Origin: an uncultured Bacteroidales bacterium
GTDB lineage: Bacteria; Bacteroidota; Bacteroidia; Bacteroidales; Paludibacteraceae
Length of the DNA: 64,000 bases
NCBI GenBank assembly: GCA_903830915.1
Contig: CAIKVR010000375.1
Location: forward strand, 1-64,000
Direction of reading: 5' to 3'
Shown here: piece after piece, positions 37,991 to 47,080 of the stretch
How the letters are laid out: every line of letters starts with the position of its first letter
How positions within the stretch are numbered: position 1 is the stretch's first letter
Made by a program: the position numbers and the translations under genes
The notes under the pieces: generated by a model
What the model was told of the DNA's origin: nothing
The model's input: only the letters and a program-made list of their open reading frames with translations
Databases searched by the model: none

Positions 37991-40099
37991 TTAAAATGCG
38001 ATTTTTTGATTTGTAGTTTGTCCTTTTTCATTCGTGAAACGAACGATATATAAACCTGATACTAAATCAGTTTTCAAACTACTCACATCTTTTGCGTTTA
38101 ACACTTGTTTTCCCTGAAGGTTGAAAACACTTATTTCCCCTTTTTCAGAGCTGAAAATGTTTCTTCCTATAACTGTCAAAGAACTTGCTACGGTTTGGTT
38201 ATCTAAAGCTGTAGTATTACTTGGTGTTACCGAAGCAGAAGCAACTGATTGATACGAATCGGAAAAAGCAATATCTCCATCACCGATTGCCGATACCTTG
38301 TAGGTGTAAGGACTATTGGTTATTAAACCTGTTACGGCAACACTTTCGGTAGTTTGACCCGTAACAGTTATAACTTTCCGAACAACTAATGCGGCATCAG
38401 AAACTCTTACAACATAACCACCTGAAGCATTTGGAACTTGTGTCCAATTGGCAGTAAAACCAGTTGTAGTTATAGCAGAAGCAGTTCCAACAGTTGGTGC
38501 AGGAAGTGTTGCCGGATTAGTAGTCCGGGTAATGACCTGATATACTGAAAGTCCGCTGGTAAAGCTATTTTCAATCCTGAATTTTGTAGGTACAGTTCTC
38601 GATATTGAAATTACAAAAATACCTTCTACAGAATTCATTGTACTATAATTTCCAACAACAGCCCAACCATTTCCAACAAATTCCTTTACAACAAAACCTT
38701 TATTATCAGAACTGGACTTAGCATGAATTTCAATTTGCTCCACACTATTTACGGTTGGGAAAGCCAACATGCTGCCATAAGTGGAGTAATCTAACGATAT
38801 ATTGTTTACATGCACTTCCGCTTTTGGACCATTATTGCCCACTCCACGAATATAACCCTTTACCAAATCAAATCCATTTGCCGACGAACTCGGGAATACA
38901 CCAGCTATAGGATATGGAAATTCTGTTGAACCATTTAGTACTGTTCCCCAGGTTCCATCACCTAAATCCGTTCTAATGGTAGCTTTGTTATCAGTATTTG
39001 TAGAAATTACTTCTTTTGCAGGTATTGAAGGATCTGAATCACTAAAAGTAGTTCCGTTACCTTTTGATATTACTTTATAGTTATAAATAAGGCCGGAAGG
39101 TAAACCGGTAATAGCCAGACTTGCAGTGCCTTGACCTACAGCATTGGTTGTACTTACCAAATTTGAACCCAAATATACATTTACATCATAACCGACTGCA
39201 TTAGCATCCGGTGTCCAATGAGCTGTGAAACCTGTGGCGGAAATACCATCTGCATCCTGAACTGCCGGGGCAGTAAGCTTTGTAACATAAGGTTTAACAA
39301 CATCTGCCCAATTATCGCTAAAACGCATTCCTGCCATTTTACCAGTAAACGTGGCACGTATGTTTATCCCTTTTATATATAACAACTGTGATGGAGTGAT
39401 TGATGTAGTAGCTTCAGGAGTTACTGGCTCTGTGCCACCAATAACAGGATTTACAAACACCGAAATTATTTCGGTACCTCCAGCAGCAGCTGGAGAAATT
39501 TTTGCAACAACTAAATAAGTTGTATTTTTATTAAGCAATGTAGTACCATTCACAGCGGTTTCAGTATTAAATTGAACACCTAGCGAAAAACCCGCACCAT
39601 TTGTTACTACTTGAACTTTCCCTCGTTGAAAAGTACCTAGAATTTGACTGCCAAACATAAGAAAAGGATCAGCACTTCTAAAGGATGACATATTTATCAA
39701 TGTGCTCAGATAAAATGGTTTCCCTGTGTAAGCAGTATTTAAAGATGTTAGCGGATAGTAAGCGTTATTTCTGGTTGGTGTTGCTGGTGAAAACACAATA
39801 TTCTTTCCAAGGTTATTGTCAATGTAGTTTGAATAACTTAATGTACTGGCTTCAACTGTTGGAGATACCAATGGTGTTACTGCATATTGAAAAGTCCATT
39901 CATTTGGTAGAATGGGTGTTGCAGGCGATGGAGCTGGTGTTTGATTAGGATATACATCTCGTACCAAATCGGTACCGTTAACGTTTATAGCCGATGCAGC
40001 AAAAAACTGGCTATAATCAATGGGCAAGGTTTGTGGATAAATTGCTTTTGCCGCCAAAGTCAACCCACAAAGAGCTAATAATAATGTAATTTTTTTCAT
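37991..40099 (-). CDS. T9SS-exported lectin-like protein: LamG-like module, FnIII, FGDGTWG-type module, FnIII
   Basis: This 702-residue protein has a signal peptide (1-19) and a LamG-like module (24-269). An FnIII domain (about 276-366), a beta-rich module starting DLGDGTWG (about 374-527) and a second FnIII (about 533-625) follow. It ends with a type A T9SS tail (about 632-702; GEISVFNLQG, GLYIVRFTN). There is no recognisable catalytic domain. I infer a surface glycan-binding protein that takes the role of extra SusE/F proteins. It is the first gene of unit 2, with a perfect -7 box at 40217-40224 and the 27-bp motif at 40257-40283. It is the closest paralogue of the 601-residue protein encoded just upstream. 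Confidence 0.85.
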   Translation of the reverse strand: MKKITLLLALCGLTLAAKAIYPQTLPIDYSQFFAASAINVNGTDLVRDVYPNQTPAPSPATPILPNEWTFQYAVTPLVSPTVEASTLSYSNYIDNNLGKNIVFSPATPTRNNAYYPLTSLNTAYTGKPFYLSTLINMSSFRSADPFLMFGSQILGTFQRGKVQVVTNGAGFSLGVQFNTETAVNGTTLLNKNTTYLVVAKISPAAAGGTEIISVFVNPVIGGTEPVTPEATTSITPSQLLYIKGINIRATFTGKMAGMRFSDNWADVVKPYVTKLTAPAVQDADGISATGFTAHWTPDANAVGYDVNVYLGSNLVSTTNAVGQGTASLAITGLPSGLIYNYKVISKGNGTTFSDSDPSIPAKEVISTNTDNKATIRTDLGDGTWGTVLNGSTEFPYPIAGVFPSSSANGFDLVKGYIRGVGNNGPKAEVHVNNISLDYSTYGSMLAFPTVNSVEQIEIHAKSSSDNKGFVVKEFVGNGWAVVGNYSTMNSVEGIFVISISRTVPTKFRIENSFTSGLSVYQVITRTTNPATLPAPTVGTASAITTTGFTANWTQVPNASGGYVVRVSDAALVVRKVITVTGQTTESVAVTGLITNSPYTYKVSAIGDGDIAFSDSYQSVASASVTPSNTTALDNQTVASSLTVIGRNIFSSEKGEISVFNLQGKQVLNAKDVSSLKTDLVSGLYIVRFTNEKGQTTNQKIAF
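38519..38980 (-). repeat. FGDGTWG-type module, copy 1
   Basis: This module encodes residues 374-527 and starts DLGDGTWGTV. Shared landmarks with the other two copies are the opening GDG[TS]WG, VE[QK][IV]EIHA, the KE[FL]VG strand, [PA]KFRIE and a closing [IV]x[QK]I[IF]T[RT]. Confidence 0.75.
39293..40030 (-). repeat. LamG-like module, copy 4
   Basis: This module encodes residues 24-269 and ends TGKMAGMRFSDNWADVVK, the family consensus ending. It has the longer PNQTPAPSPATP insert shared with copy 5. Confidence 0.8.
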
Positions 40100-40216
40100 G
40101 TGAATGTTTTTTTGTTTATTTATTTGTTGTAATTAAAAGTTTGTGCATTTATTCATATTTATCTGATATTTATTTTTTAAAACATCATGAATCTTCTTGT
40201 ATCTTATTCTTTTATG

Positions 40217-40224
40217 CAAAGATA
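40217..40224 (-). promoter_or_regulatory. Predicted -7 box of unit 2
   Basis: A perfect TATCTTTG lies on the minus strand 117 bp before the start codon of the 702-residue protein and 33 bp downstream of motif copy B. There is no TTTG at -33. The rest of the 234-bp gap (40100-40333) shows no gene. Confidence 0.55.
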
Positions 40225-40256
40225 TATTCGAAAATTTTGCAGAAAGTGATAGAAAA

Positions 40257-40283
40257 GTTCGTTTTATTTGATAGAATTGTTCA
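40257..40283 (-). promoter_or_regulatory. 27-bp PUL motif, copy B (unit 2), putative operator
   Basis: GTTC starts at 40257 and again at 40279, the same 22-bp spacing as in copies A and C. The central ATTTGATA is unchanged. Three of 27 bases differ from copy C and five from copy A. Confidence 0.7.
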
Positions 40284-40333
40284 AAAAGCAAACGGTAGTA
40301 TTTACCGCTTGCATTTACAAAATTTTCAACTAA

Positions 40334-42139
40334 TTATCTTGTCGAAAAAATAAGTTTTTTGGTAGTACTTTGTCCATTATGATTGGTGAAACGCACAACG
40401 TATAGTCCATTCGTTAAATTGGTATTCAATTTACTTACTTCTTTTGCCTGTAATAATTTAGTTCCTAGCAAGTTGTACACCTCCATATTTCCTACCTCGG
40501 AAGCAATAATTGTATTGCCAATAACAGATAAAGTGCTTGATACATTTAGTTCGTTTAAAGCAGTAAGTTTGGGAGTAGTAATTATCTGTGTAATAGATAA
40601 TACAGAATAACTACCCGTTTCAATTCTGAATTTTGCAGGAACAGACAAAGGTATTGAATAGCTAAAAATCTCTTCTATACCCGCTGCAGCAGCAATGGTA
40701 AAAGTAGTGACAGTCGTCCATGTAGTGCCCACCAATTCTTTTAATAGCATTTTTCTGGTTGTGGCTGAACCTGAAAAGGCATGAATCTCAACTTTTTCAA
40801 CACTATTTAAAGTAGGAAAATCCACCATTCCAACTACCAATGGCGTTGAGGAGTTAAGTGCAAGTAATTGAATGGCATTTGTATGCGATTCGCCATTAGG
40901 CCCTAAATACGTTCCCGATTTTAATGTCCCGCTTGCCACTATAAATCCATTTTCCGACCATGGGGTTGCAGTTCTGTCAGTTGTAACACCCCAAGATCCA
41001 TCTCCAAAGTTTGTATTGATGGCAGCTATTGCACCTAAGGTTTGAACGTTTATAATTGCAGATGGATCAGAGTTGGCAAAATTAATTCCATCTCCTTTTG
41101 CCTGCACTTTGAAGTTATAAAGCAAACCCGAAGGCAATGCCGAAATATCCAAACTTGAAGAAGCTTGACCGCTAACAGTGGAAGTACTATACAAGTTTGT
41201 TCCTAAATATACATCCACATCGTAAGCTGTTGCATTTGCTACGGGTGTCCAATGGGCGGTAAACCCCGTGGCAGTAACATTACTAGCATCCTGAACAACT
41301 GGCACCGATAGTTTTGGAACATAAACTTTTACAACGTCCTCCCAATTGTCACTAAAGCGAAGACCAGACATTTTACCCGTAAAAGTAGCACGTAAAGATA
41401 TTCCATCAATATTTTTCAAAGCTGAGGTTGCAACTGATGTTGTGGCTTCAGGAGTTGCCGGTTCAGCACCGCCAAGAACTGGATTTACAAAAACCGAAAG
41501 GGTTTCTGTTCCGGTAGCAACTGGAGTTATTTTCACAACTATTAAATAAGTTTGATTCAAATTTAGTAAAGTGCTCCCATTCACAGCTGTTTCAGCAGAT
41601 TCGGTATTAAAAAGCACTCCAAGTGAGTAACCTGTTCCGTTCGTCATTGCATGCACTCTTCCTCGCACATAATTACCCAAAACAGTATTCCCGAAAAACA
41701 GAAAAGCATCTCCTGTCCTGAAGGATGACATATTTATCAGCGCACTCAGATAAAATGATTTTCCTGTGTATGCAGTAGCGGAAGATGTCAATGGATAGTA
41801 GGCACTATTTCTGGTTGGCGTTACCAATGGAAATACCACTGCCTTTCCAGCATTATTGTCAATATAGTTTGAGTAACTTAATGTACTAGGTTCAACCAAA
41901 GGAGAAACTAGTGGTGTAGCAGCATATTGCGCTGTCCATTCATTTGCCATAATGGTTGTAGCAGGTACTGGCGTTGGCGTTTGATTGGGATATACATCCC
42001 GTACCAAATCGGTACCGTTAGCGTTTATTGCCGTAGGGGCAAAAAACTGGTTGTAGTCAATAGGCAATGTTTGTGGGTAAGTGGCTTTTGCCACTAAAGT
42101 CAACCCACAAAGGGCTAATAATAATGTAAGTTTTTTCAT
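40334..42139 (-). CDS. T9SS-exported lectin-like protein: LamG-like module, FnIII, FGDGTWG-type module
   Basis: This 601-residue protein has a signal peptide (1-19, nearly identical to that of the 702-residue protein). It continues with a LamG-like module (24-271), FnIII (about 278-367), a module starting NFGDGSWG (about 372-523) and a T9SS type A tail (about 527-601; GNMEVYNLLG, GLYVVRFTN). It lacks the second FnIII of its paralogue. No enzyme domain is visible. A surface glycan-binding role is inferred from the modules and neighbours. It is probably the last gene of unit 1, 114 bp after the single-module protein. Confidence 0.85.
   Translation of the reverse strand: MKKLTLLLALCGLTLVAKATYPQTLPIDYNQFFAPTAINANGTDLVRDVYPNQTPTPVPATTIMANEWTAQYAATPLVSPLVEPSTLSYSNYIDNNAGKAVVFPLVTPTRNSAYYPLTSSATAYTGKSFYLSALINMSSFRTGDAFLFFGNTVLGNYVRGRVHAMTNGTGYSLGVLFNTESAETAVNGSTLLNLNQTYLIVVKITPVATGTETLSVFVNPVLGGAEPATPEATTSVATSALKNIDGISLRATFTGKMSGLRFSDNWEDVVKVYVPKLSVPVVQDASNVTATGFTAHWTPVANATAYDVDVYLGTNLYSTSTVSGQASSSLDISALPSGLLYNFKVQAKGDGINFANSDPSAIINVQTLGAIAAINTNFGDGSWGVTTDRTATPWSENGFIVASGTLKSGTYLGPNGESHTNAIQLLALNSSTPLVVGMVDFPTLNSVEKVEIHAFSGSATTRKMLLKELVGTTWTTVTTFTIAAAAGIEEIFSYSIPLSVPAKFRIETGSYSVLSITQIITTPKLTALNELNVSSTLSVIGNTIIASEVGNMEVYNLLGTKLLQAKEVSKLNTNLTNGLYVVRFTNHNGQSTTKKLIFSTR
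40571..41026 (-). repeat. FGDGTWG-type module, copy 2
   Basis: This module encodes residues 372-523, starting NFGDGSWG and containing VEKVEIHAFSG and PAKFRIETG. It is directly followed by the T9SS tail, with no FnIII in between. Confidence 0.75.
41327..42070 (-). repeat. LamG-like module, copy 5
   Basis: This module encodes residues 24-271, the longest copy, with small insertions after PNQTPTPVPA and at TESAETAVNG. It ends RFSDNWEDVVK. Confidence 0.8.
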
Positions 42140-42202
42140 GAAAAGTAATTTTTAAAGAATGTTTATTTAAAAAGTAAATAATTTGTAAGAATGTCAATTC
42201 AG

Positions 42203-42240
42203 ATTTCTTAACAAAAAATTTTAGCCCCCTGTTAAGAAAT
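42203..42240. other. Hairpin between two lectin genes
   Basis: An 11-bp perfect inverted repeat (42203-42213 and 42230-42240, ATTTCTTAACA against its complement) encloses a 16-base loop. It lies just after the stop codon of the single-module gene. There is no T-run on the minus-strand side, so it is not a standard terminator. It could protect or attenuate the transcript. Confidence 0.4.
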
Positions 42241-42253
42241 AATATATTATGAA

Positions 42254-43015
42254 CTATTTTACCACATCAGCCCATTTGTCACTAAAGCGAAGACCGGCAA
42301 TTTTTCCTCTCGCAGTGGCACGTAAAACGATAGCTTGAATTTGCCTCAAAATCGGCGTTTCTGTGGAAGTGGTGGCTTCGGCAGTGGTTGGCTCTGTAGC
42401 ACCAATGCTTGGATTTACGAATACTGAAAGAGATTCTGCCCCTGATGTAGATGGTGTAATTTTCAGCACAACCAAATAGGTCTGGTTTTTATTTAGAATA
42501 GTTGCTCCGGTTACAATAGGTTCAGCATTACTCTGCACTCCCAAGCTATAACCCTTTCCGTTGGTCATTGGGTAGAGTTTTCCTCTCAGGTAGTTGCCCC
42601 AGTAATCTTTTGAAAAAGTAAGAATAAAATCAGCATTCCTTATGGATGACAAGTTAATCAAAGCACTCAGATAAAATGCCTTTCCTGAATATTCCGAACC
42701 CTTGGTAAGACTGTAAACAGCATATTTTCTGGATGATTCAGTTACAACAGCTTTTCCCATATTATTATCACAATAACTCGTATAAGTCAATGTATTGGGT
42801 ACAACTGCGGCAGACCCTGAAGCGAGATTGTTCCATTGATTGGCAAGAATAGGAGATTTCAATGGAATCTCATAAATTGCTTTTATCAACGAATCAGGTC
42901 CGATTGCCGAAGGGGCGAAAAATGATTTGTAATCAATGGGCAAAGTTTGTGGATACTGTGCTTTAGCAACTAAAGTAACTACACAAAGCGCAAATAAAAA
43001 TATTAATTTTTTCAT
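42254..43015 (-). CDS. Stand-alone secreted LamG-like module
   Basis: This 253-residue protein is only a signal peptide (1-19, AKAQ) plus one LamG-like module (about 23-253). It stops right at the module end (RFSDKWADVVK) with no FnIII, enzyme or T9SS tail. It therefore defines the module as an independent folding unit. Without a sorting tail or lipobox it should stay in the periplasm or be released. Either it is a natural single-domain lectin or it is a product of deletion of a longer gene. The intergenic DNA after it shows no leftover sorting-domain sequence. It lies between the 55-residue peptide gene and the 601-residue lectin-like gene. Confidence 0.8.
   Translation of the reverse strand: MKKLIFLFALCVVTLVAKAQYPQTLPIDYKSFFAPSAIGPDSLIKAIYEIPLKSPILANQWNNLASGSAAVVPNTLTYTSYCDNNMGKAVVTESSRKYAVYSLTKGSEYSGKAFYLSALINLSSIRNADFILTFSKDYWGNYLRGKLYPMTNGKGYSLGVQSNAEPIVTGATILNKNQTYLVVLKITPSTSGAESLSVFVNPSIGATEPTTAEATTSTETPILRQIQAIVLRATARGKIAGLRFSDKWADVVK
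42257..42949 (-). repeat. LamG-like module, copy 6 (entire protein)
   Basis: This copy encodes residues 23-253. It has the GPDSLIKAIY variant in place of NGTDLVRDVY, shared in part with copies 2 and 9 (GTDSLVKVTY, GADSLVKATY). So the modules fall into at least two subtypes. Confidence 0.8.
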
Positions 43016-43066
43016 GAAACAATAATCTAAAGGTGAATAATGTGTTTTTATTTTGTTTCCGTTTTC

Positions 43067-43234
43067 TTAGCCTATCATTGTTTTAAACGGATCTGTATGG
43101 AAGTATTCGGGAACATTTATTCTTGCTTCACCAGGTGCCTGTGGAGGTGTTGACTCAAGCTGTAGTGATATTTCATTATCCAGTTCAACACGTTCAATCT
43201 GTGGAGTTATATATCCTTGTTTTATTGTTTTCAT
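43067..43234 (-). CDS. Small peptide of the LDNEISLxLxSxPP type
   Basis: I place the start at the ATG at 43234, giving 55 residues that begin MKTIKQGY. An in-frame extension with weaker starts exists but has no support. The product has no signal peptide. Its centre reads ITPQIERVELDNEISLQLES, followed by a Pro-rich TPPQAPGE. Similar short proteins are, from memory, common in Bacteroidota next to secreted-protein genes, but I know no function. It sits between the 1103-residue adhesin-like gene and the single-module lectin gene, so it could be a cargo-associated or signalling peptide of this unit. That role is speculation. Confidence 0.55.
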   Translation of the reverse strand: MKTIKQGYITPQIERVELDNEISLQLESTPPQAPGEARINVPEYFHTDPFKTMIG

Positions 43235-43359
43235 GCTGTTTGATTTTATGTTTAATTTCATAATTCTTAGGATTTCCTTATTCCCACCAACTCCCATGTT
43301 GGAATTGGTGGTACTTAAAGGCGTAAACAAATCATTGTTAAGGTATTTATTTTAAATAA

Positions 43360-46300
43360 TCAATCAATAATTACTCTTTTTGTTGCAGTCTTACCGGCAT
43401 TTACAACTGTTACCAAATATACTCCGGGAACAAAGGTGTTGTCAAATTCAGTAATAGTACTTTTCAGTTGTTTTGTGGCTAGTTTTTGTCCTATGGCATT
43501 GTAAACTGAAACCGTATTTTGAGAATTCAAATTTCCGTTGTAATTGACAATTATCTGATTGTTTCCATTTTGTGAAACCGATATTTTGTCAAAATTACTA
43601 TCTGTTGAATTCATACTTGTAGTAATCGAAGGCGATTTAAACATAAGGGTAAACCGATTGGAAGTTGCCGCAACATCCGATGCAAATGTATAAGCACTCC
43701 CATCAGTTAAGTTCCATTCAACCAAATTAGCAGGATTCTGATAATCTTTCAGAATAATTTCAGTTTCCGGTTCAAAATTTTTGAATTCACTTGCTTTAAT
43801 TGTAAATGAGTTTGACTGTCCGGTTGTAAATCCAATCGGTAATTCAGTATTGTAGCTTATACTGCTCATACCATTAACAACCATCTGTTCAGTTCCAAGC
43901 AATGTGTAAATCTCGGGCATTGAAGCACTGCCATTGGTCATTTTAGGTGAATCAAAATCATCGTAACTGTTCGATGCACCCGAATTGAATAAAATGATTG
44001 TTTCGTCATTATTCGTTCCGTTTGAAATCTGCAACCGTAAAACCTGTTGTGTGGCATTCTTTGCTGAAGGAGCTCTGAAATTATTTGTACTTACATCTTT
44101 GTGTGCACGCATTAAATTACTAAATTTAAGTGTACCTGAAGTATTACTGCCTGTTGATTTTACTCTTACCCAAAATGATTGCATTGGTGGAATTAAGCCT
44201 GTAACTGCTCCTATTTGATTGTTATTTGTTCCAACGCCTCCTGTTTCGTTATATGTATCAAAAACATAACCGGGTGTTGATGCTGTATTTTGAGTACGAT
44301 ACCAAATCGATGTCAACAAGTTTGTTGTTCCTGTGTTATTCACATCAATGGCCGACATCCAGTTTATATACGAAGGATATGGATTTCCAACCAGATTAAA
44401 TCCTCGTTTTGCTTGTCCATTTTCGGTTCGATAAACTGTTATTGTTTTGTCGCCCGTATTCAATGCTCCTCCGTTAAATGTAACAGTAGCAGTACTTGTT
44501 GGTTTAAAAATATATCCGGTCATTACACCCATCGTTTCAGGTGTTGAAACATAATCCCAAATTGCACTTCCAGGATTTCCGGTTACACCCGTATTCGGTT
44601 CGTTATATTTCCAAAGTGTACCTGCAGGTAAAATGCTGCTCGATGCCGAAGCTACCGGACTTGAAATATACCAGTTTCTTCCTGCTGTCATGTATTGTTG
44701 AACGCTGGCAATTCCGGTTATATTGGTAGTTCCGTTATCAACATAGGTACCTGTACCCGATGCATCGCTATTTATGCTAAAGTTTGTAGCAGTAAGCGTA
44801 CTGCCCGAATTATTTGTTACTTTTCCGCCACGGGCAATGCTAATACTGTAAACGGTTGCATCGCCATTAATTGTCAATACTCCTCCTGATGCCACGGTTA
44901 CAACACTGGATGCTGTCAAACTTAAATCACTCGAATTTTGAGCTGTCGAAACCGTTGTAAATAAACCTTTAACCACTTCAGCCCAAGTGTCGCTAAAACG
45001 AATTCCTCCAATTTTGCCAGTTGGTGCCGTGCGAAAAACAAGTGATTGAATTTTTCCCAAAGCAAAGGGTGCTGTAAGTGTAGCTTCAACAGCTGTAGCT
45101 CCCTCTGTTCCACCAATAACTGGGTTTACAAACATAGTAAGGGACTCGTTTCCAGAAGCTGCCGGTGTAATCTTCAAAACTACCAAATAAGTTTGATTTT
45201 TATTTAGTACTGTTGTTCCCATTGTGTTGGCTTCACTTGCTAGTTGCAATCCTAAATTATAACCAGTCCCATTGGCAACAGCCCAAAGTTTCCATCTACT
45301 AAAATTACCTGCATAATCTCTACTAAACTGAAAGAATGCGACAGACCCAAAGGCTGAGAAATTAATCAAAGCACTCAGATAATATGGCTTTCCGGTATAT
45401 TCTGAACCTGAAGTCAAGCTATATGTACCGTATTTAGCGGCTCCAGCAGTTACAATTTGCTTTCCTAAGCCATTATCTATATAATTTGAGTAACTTAGTG
45501 TACTGTTTTCTATAGTAGGAGATACTAATCCAGTGCCAAGATTTGTCCATTGATTTGCCTGGATTGGGTCTGAATATACAGCATAAGTAGTTCTTACCAA
45601 ATCAGTACCATTTGGATTAATTGCTCCTGCAGCAAAAAAAGAATTATAGTCAATTACCCCGGAAAATCCAGTTTTTGTAATCACCCCTCCCGGAGTTGTT
45701 ACACTTACACTTCCTGAAGTTCCCGAAGCAACGACAGCTGTAATTGAAGTAGCACTGGCCACGCTATATGATGTGGCAGATATCCCGCCAAAGCTAACTG
45801 CCGTAGCACCAGTGAAATTTGTACCTGTGATGGTTACTGTTGTGCCAGAAACTGCGCTAGTTGGAGTAAATGACGTAATGGTTGGTGCAGGAACAGGTTT
45901 TACTGCGTCCGTCCAATTATCGCAGATGCGAAGACCGGCAATTTTTCCAAGTTGATAATGTTGTTTAATAGCTATTGCATGAATACTACCAAGATCTTTA
46001 AGCGCTGTAGCAATTGTAATCGTTGGACTAGGTTCTGTTTCGCCAATAGTCGGATTTACAAATAACGAAACAGTTTCTGTTCCTGTTGAAGTTGGATTAA
46101 TTTTCAATACAAGCAAATAGGTCTGACCTAAAGTGAAGTGTGTAGGTGAATTAGTAGTAGTTTCACTATTATACTTAAGTCCTAAATAATATCCACCTGA
46201 ACCGTCAGTAGTAACCATAATTTTACCTCGTTGGACATTACCTGTATGATCCTTAGAAAAACTTACAATGTAATCAGTAGCAGGGGAAGTGATATTCACT

Positions 46301-46671
46301 AATACACTAACATAAAAATTCGTCCCAGTGTATTCCGTGCCTGCTGTTAGACTGTAAACCGAGATACGATTTGTACAATTCCCGAGTATTATGGCTTTCC
46401 CTACATTGTTATCAATGTAGTTTGAATAATTCAACGTATTAGCTTCAACAATAGGATTGCTACCTGTAGTATAACTAGTGCCCAAGTTCCATTGATTTGC
46501 CAAAATGGCATCTCCAGTTGTTGCATAAACTCCTTTTTCCAAAGCAGGATTTGTTCCCAATGCACTGGCAGCAAAAAACTGACTGTAATCAATCGGCAAT
46601 GTTTGCGGATAAATTGCTTTTGCCACTAACGCAAAAGCGAATAGTGCCAATAATAATGTAATTTTTTTCAT
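43360..46671 (-). CDS. Large T9SS-exported adhesin-like protein with two LamG-like modules around a TIG domain
   Basis: This 1103-residue protein has a signal peptide (1-19), LamG-like module 1 (24-258), an IPT/TIG domain (about 262-336; PTITSFTPTSAVSG, FGGISAT, VTTPGG) and module 2 (339-568). A long region follows (about 570-1025) that starts with a repeat-like stretch SVVTVASGGVLTINGDATVYS and contains GRNWYISSPVAS and GFNLVGNPYPSYINW. Those motifs are common in big T9SS surface proteins. A type A sorting tail (about 1030-1103; VSVYNAIGQK, GVYLVTVVNAGK) closes it. There is no enzyme signature. It probably acts as a surface adhesin or glycan scaffold. It has a 409-bp leader, so it may have its own promoter. 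Confidence 0.82.
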   Translation of the reverse strand: MKKITLLLALFAFALVAKAIYPQTLPIDYSQFFAASALGTNPALEKGVYATTGDAILANQWNLGTSYTTGSNPIVEANTLNYSNYIDNNVGKAIILGNCTNRISVYSLTAGTEYTGTNFYVSVLVNITSPATDYIVSFSKDHTGNVQRGKIMVTTDGSGGYYLGLKYNSETTTNSPTHFTLGQTYLLVLKINPTSTGTETVSLFVNPTIGETEPSPTITIATALKDLGSIHAIAIKQHYQLGKIAGLRICDNWTDAVKPVPAPTITSFTPTSAVSGTTVTITGTNFTGATAVSFGGISATSYSVASATSITAVVASGTSGSVSVTTPGGVITKTGFSGVIDYNSFFAAGAINPNGTDLVRTTYAVYSDPIQANQWTNLGTGLVSPTIENSTLSYSNYIDNGLGKQIVTAGAAKYGTYSLTSGSEYTGKPYYLSALINFSAFGSVAFFQFSRDYAGNFSRWKLWAVANGTGYNLGLQLASEANTMGTTVLNKNQTYLVVLKITPAASGNESLTMFVNPVIGGTEGATAVEATLTAPFALGKIQSLVFRTAPTGKIGGIRFSDTWAEVVKGLFTTVSTAQNSSDLSLTASSVVTVASGGVLTINGDATVYSISIARGGKVTNNSGSTLTATNFSINSDASGTGTYVDNGTTNITGIASVQQYMTAGRNWYISSPVASASSSILPAGTLWKYNEPNTGVTGNPGSAIWDYVSTPETMGVMTGYIFKPTSTATVTFNGGALNTGDKTITVYRTENGQAKRGFNLVGNPYPSYINWMSAIDVNNTGTTNLLTSIWYRTQNTASTPGYVFDTYNETGGVGTNNNQIGAVTGLIPPMQSFWVRVKSTGSNTSGTLKFSNLMRAHKDVSTNNFRAPSAKNATQQVLRLQISNGTNNDETIILFNSGASNSYDDFDSPKMTNGSASMPEIYTLLGTEQMVVNGMSSISYNTELPIGFTTGQSNSFTIKASEFKNFEPETEIILKDYQNPANLVEWNLTDGSAYTFASDVAATSNRFTLMFKSPSITTSMNSTDSNFDKISVSQNGNNQIIVNYNGNLNSQNTVSVYNAIGQKLATKQLKSTITEFDNTFVPGVYLVTVVNAGKTATKRVIID
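44968..45657 (-). repeat. LamG-like module, copy 8 (second in the adhesin)
   Basis: This module encodes residues 339-568. It starts directly at VIDYNSFFAAGAINPNGTDL after the TIG domain, without the usual YPQTLP, and carries a Trp-rich RWKLWAVANGTGYNLG stretch. Confidence 0.8.
45898..46602 (-). repeat. LamG-like module, copy 7 (first in the adhesin)
   Basis: This module encodes residues 24-258. It is the most divergent copy, with NCTNRISVYSLTAG and a YQLGKIAGLRICDNW ending in place of TGKMAGMRFSDNW. Confidence 0.75.
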
Positions 46672-47080
46672 AAGAGTAAAATTTTAAAAATGTTGATTTA
46701 AAATGAAATTTTAAGTTTATTATTCTATTTATAATGAAGATGAATCGATGAGTTATATTATTTTTTTTAACCTGTTGCAAATTTTCTTTCAGCTGCAAAC
46801 AAAGCGAATGCTGCCGTTAATTTAAGTGATTTCTATTTCATTTTATTGAGTTTTTTTTTATGCAAAGTATTAGAGTGTAAAGTTTATTATTATACATACA
46901 AACAGTATTACATAATTTATAAAATAATTTACATAATTCACACTATTTGTAATCGTTATATAAGTTTCAAAAAAACGAAACATATCATTTCAGTTTTACT
47001 ATTAAATTATATAATAAACTGTTGAACTAATCTAAAATCAAATGAGATTCACAACTTATCTTTGTGAGAGGTGAATTGGT
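46672..47080. other. AT-rich 409-bp leader with no gene
   Basis: This is very AT-rich sequence between the esterase fusion and the adhesin-like gene. I found no open frame worth calling, no perfect TAnnTTTG box on the minus strand and no copy of the 27-bp motif. The length suggests a long 5' leader or a separate promoter for the adhesin-like gene. Confidence 0.4.

Noticed and set aside
46672-47080. Possible fourth copy of the 27-bp motif upstream of the adhesin-like gene
   Set aside because: No ATTTGATA core with GTTC half-sites is present in this leader.
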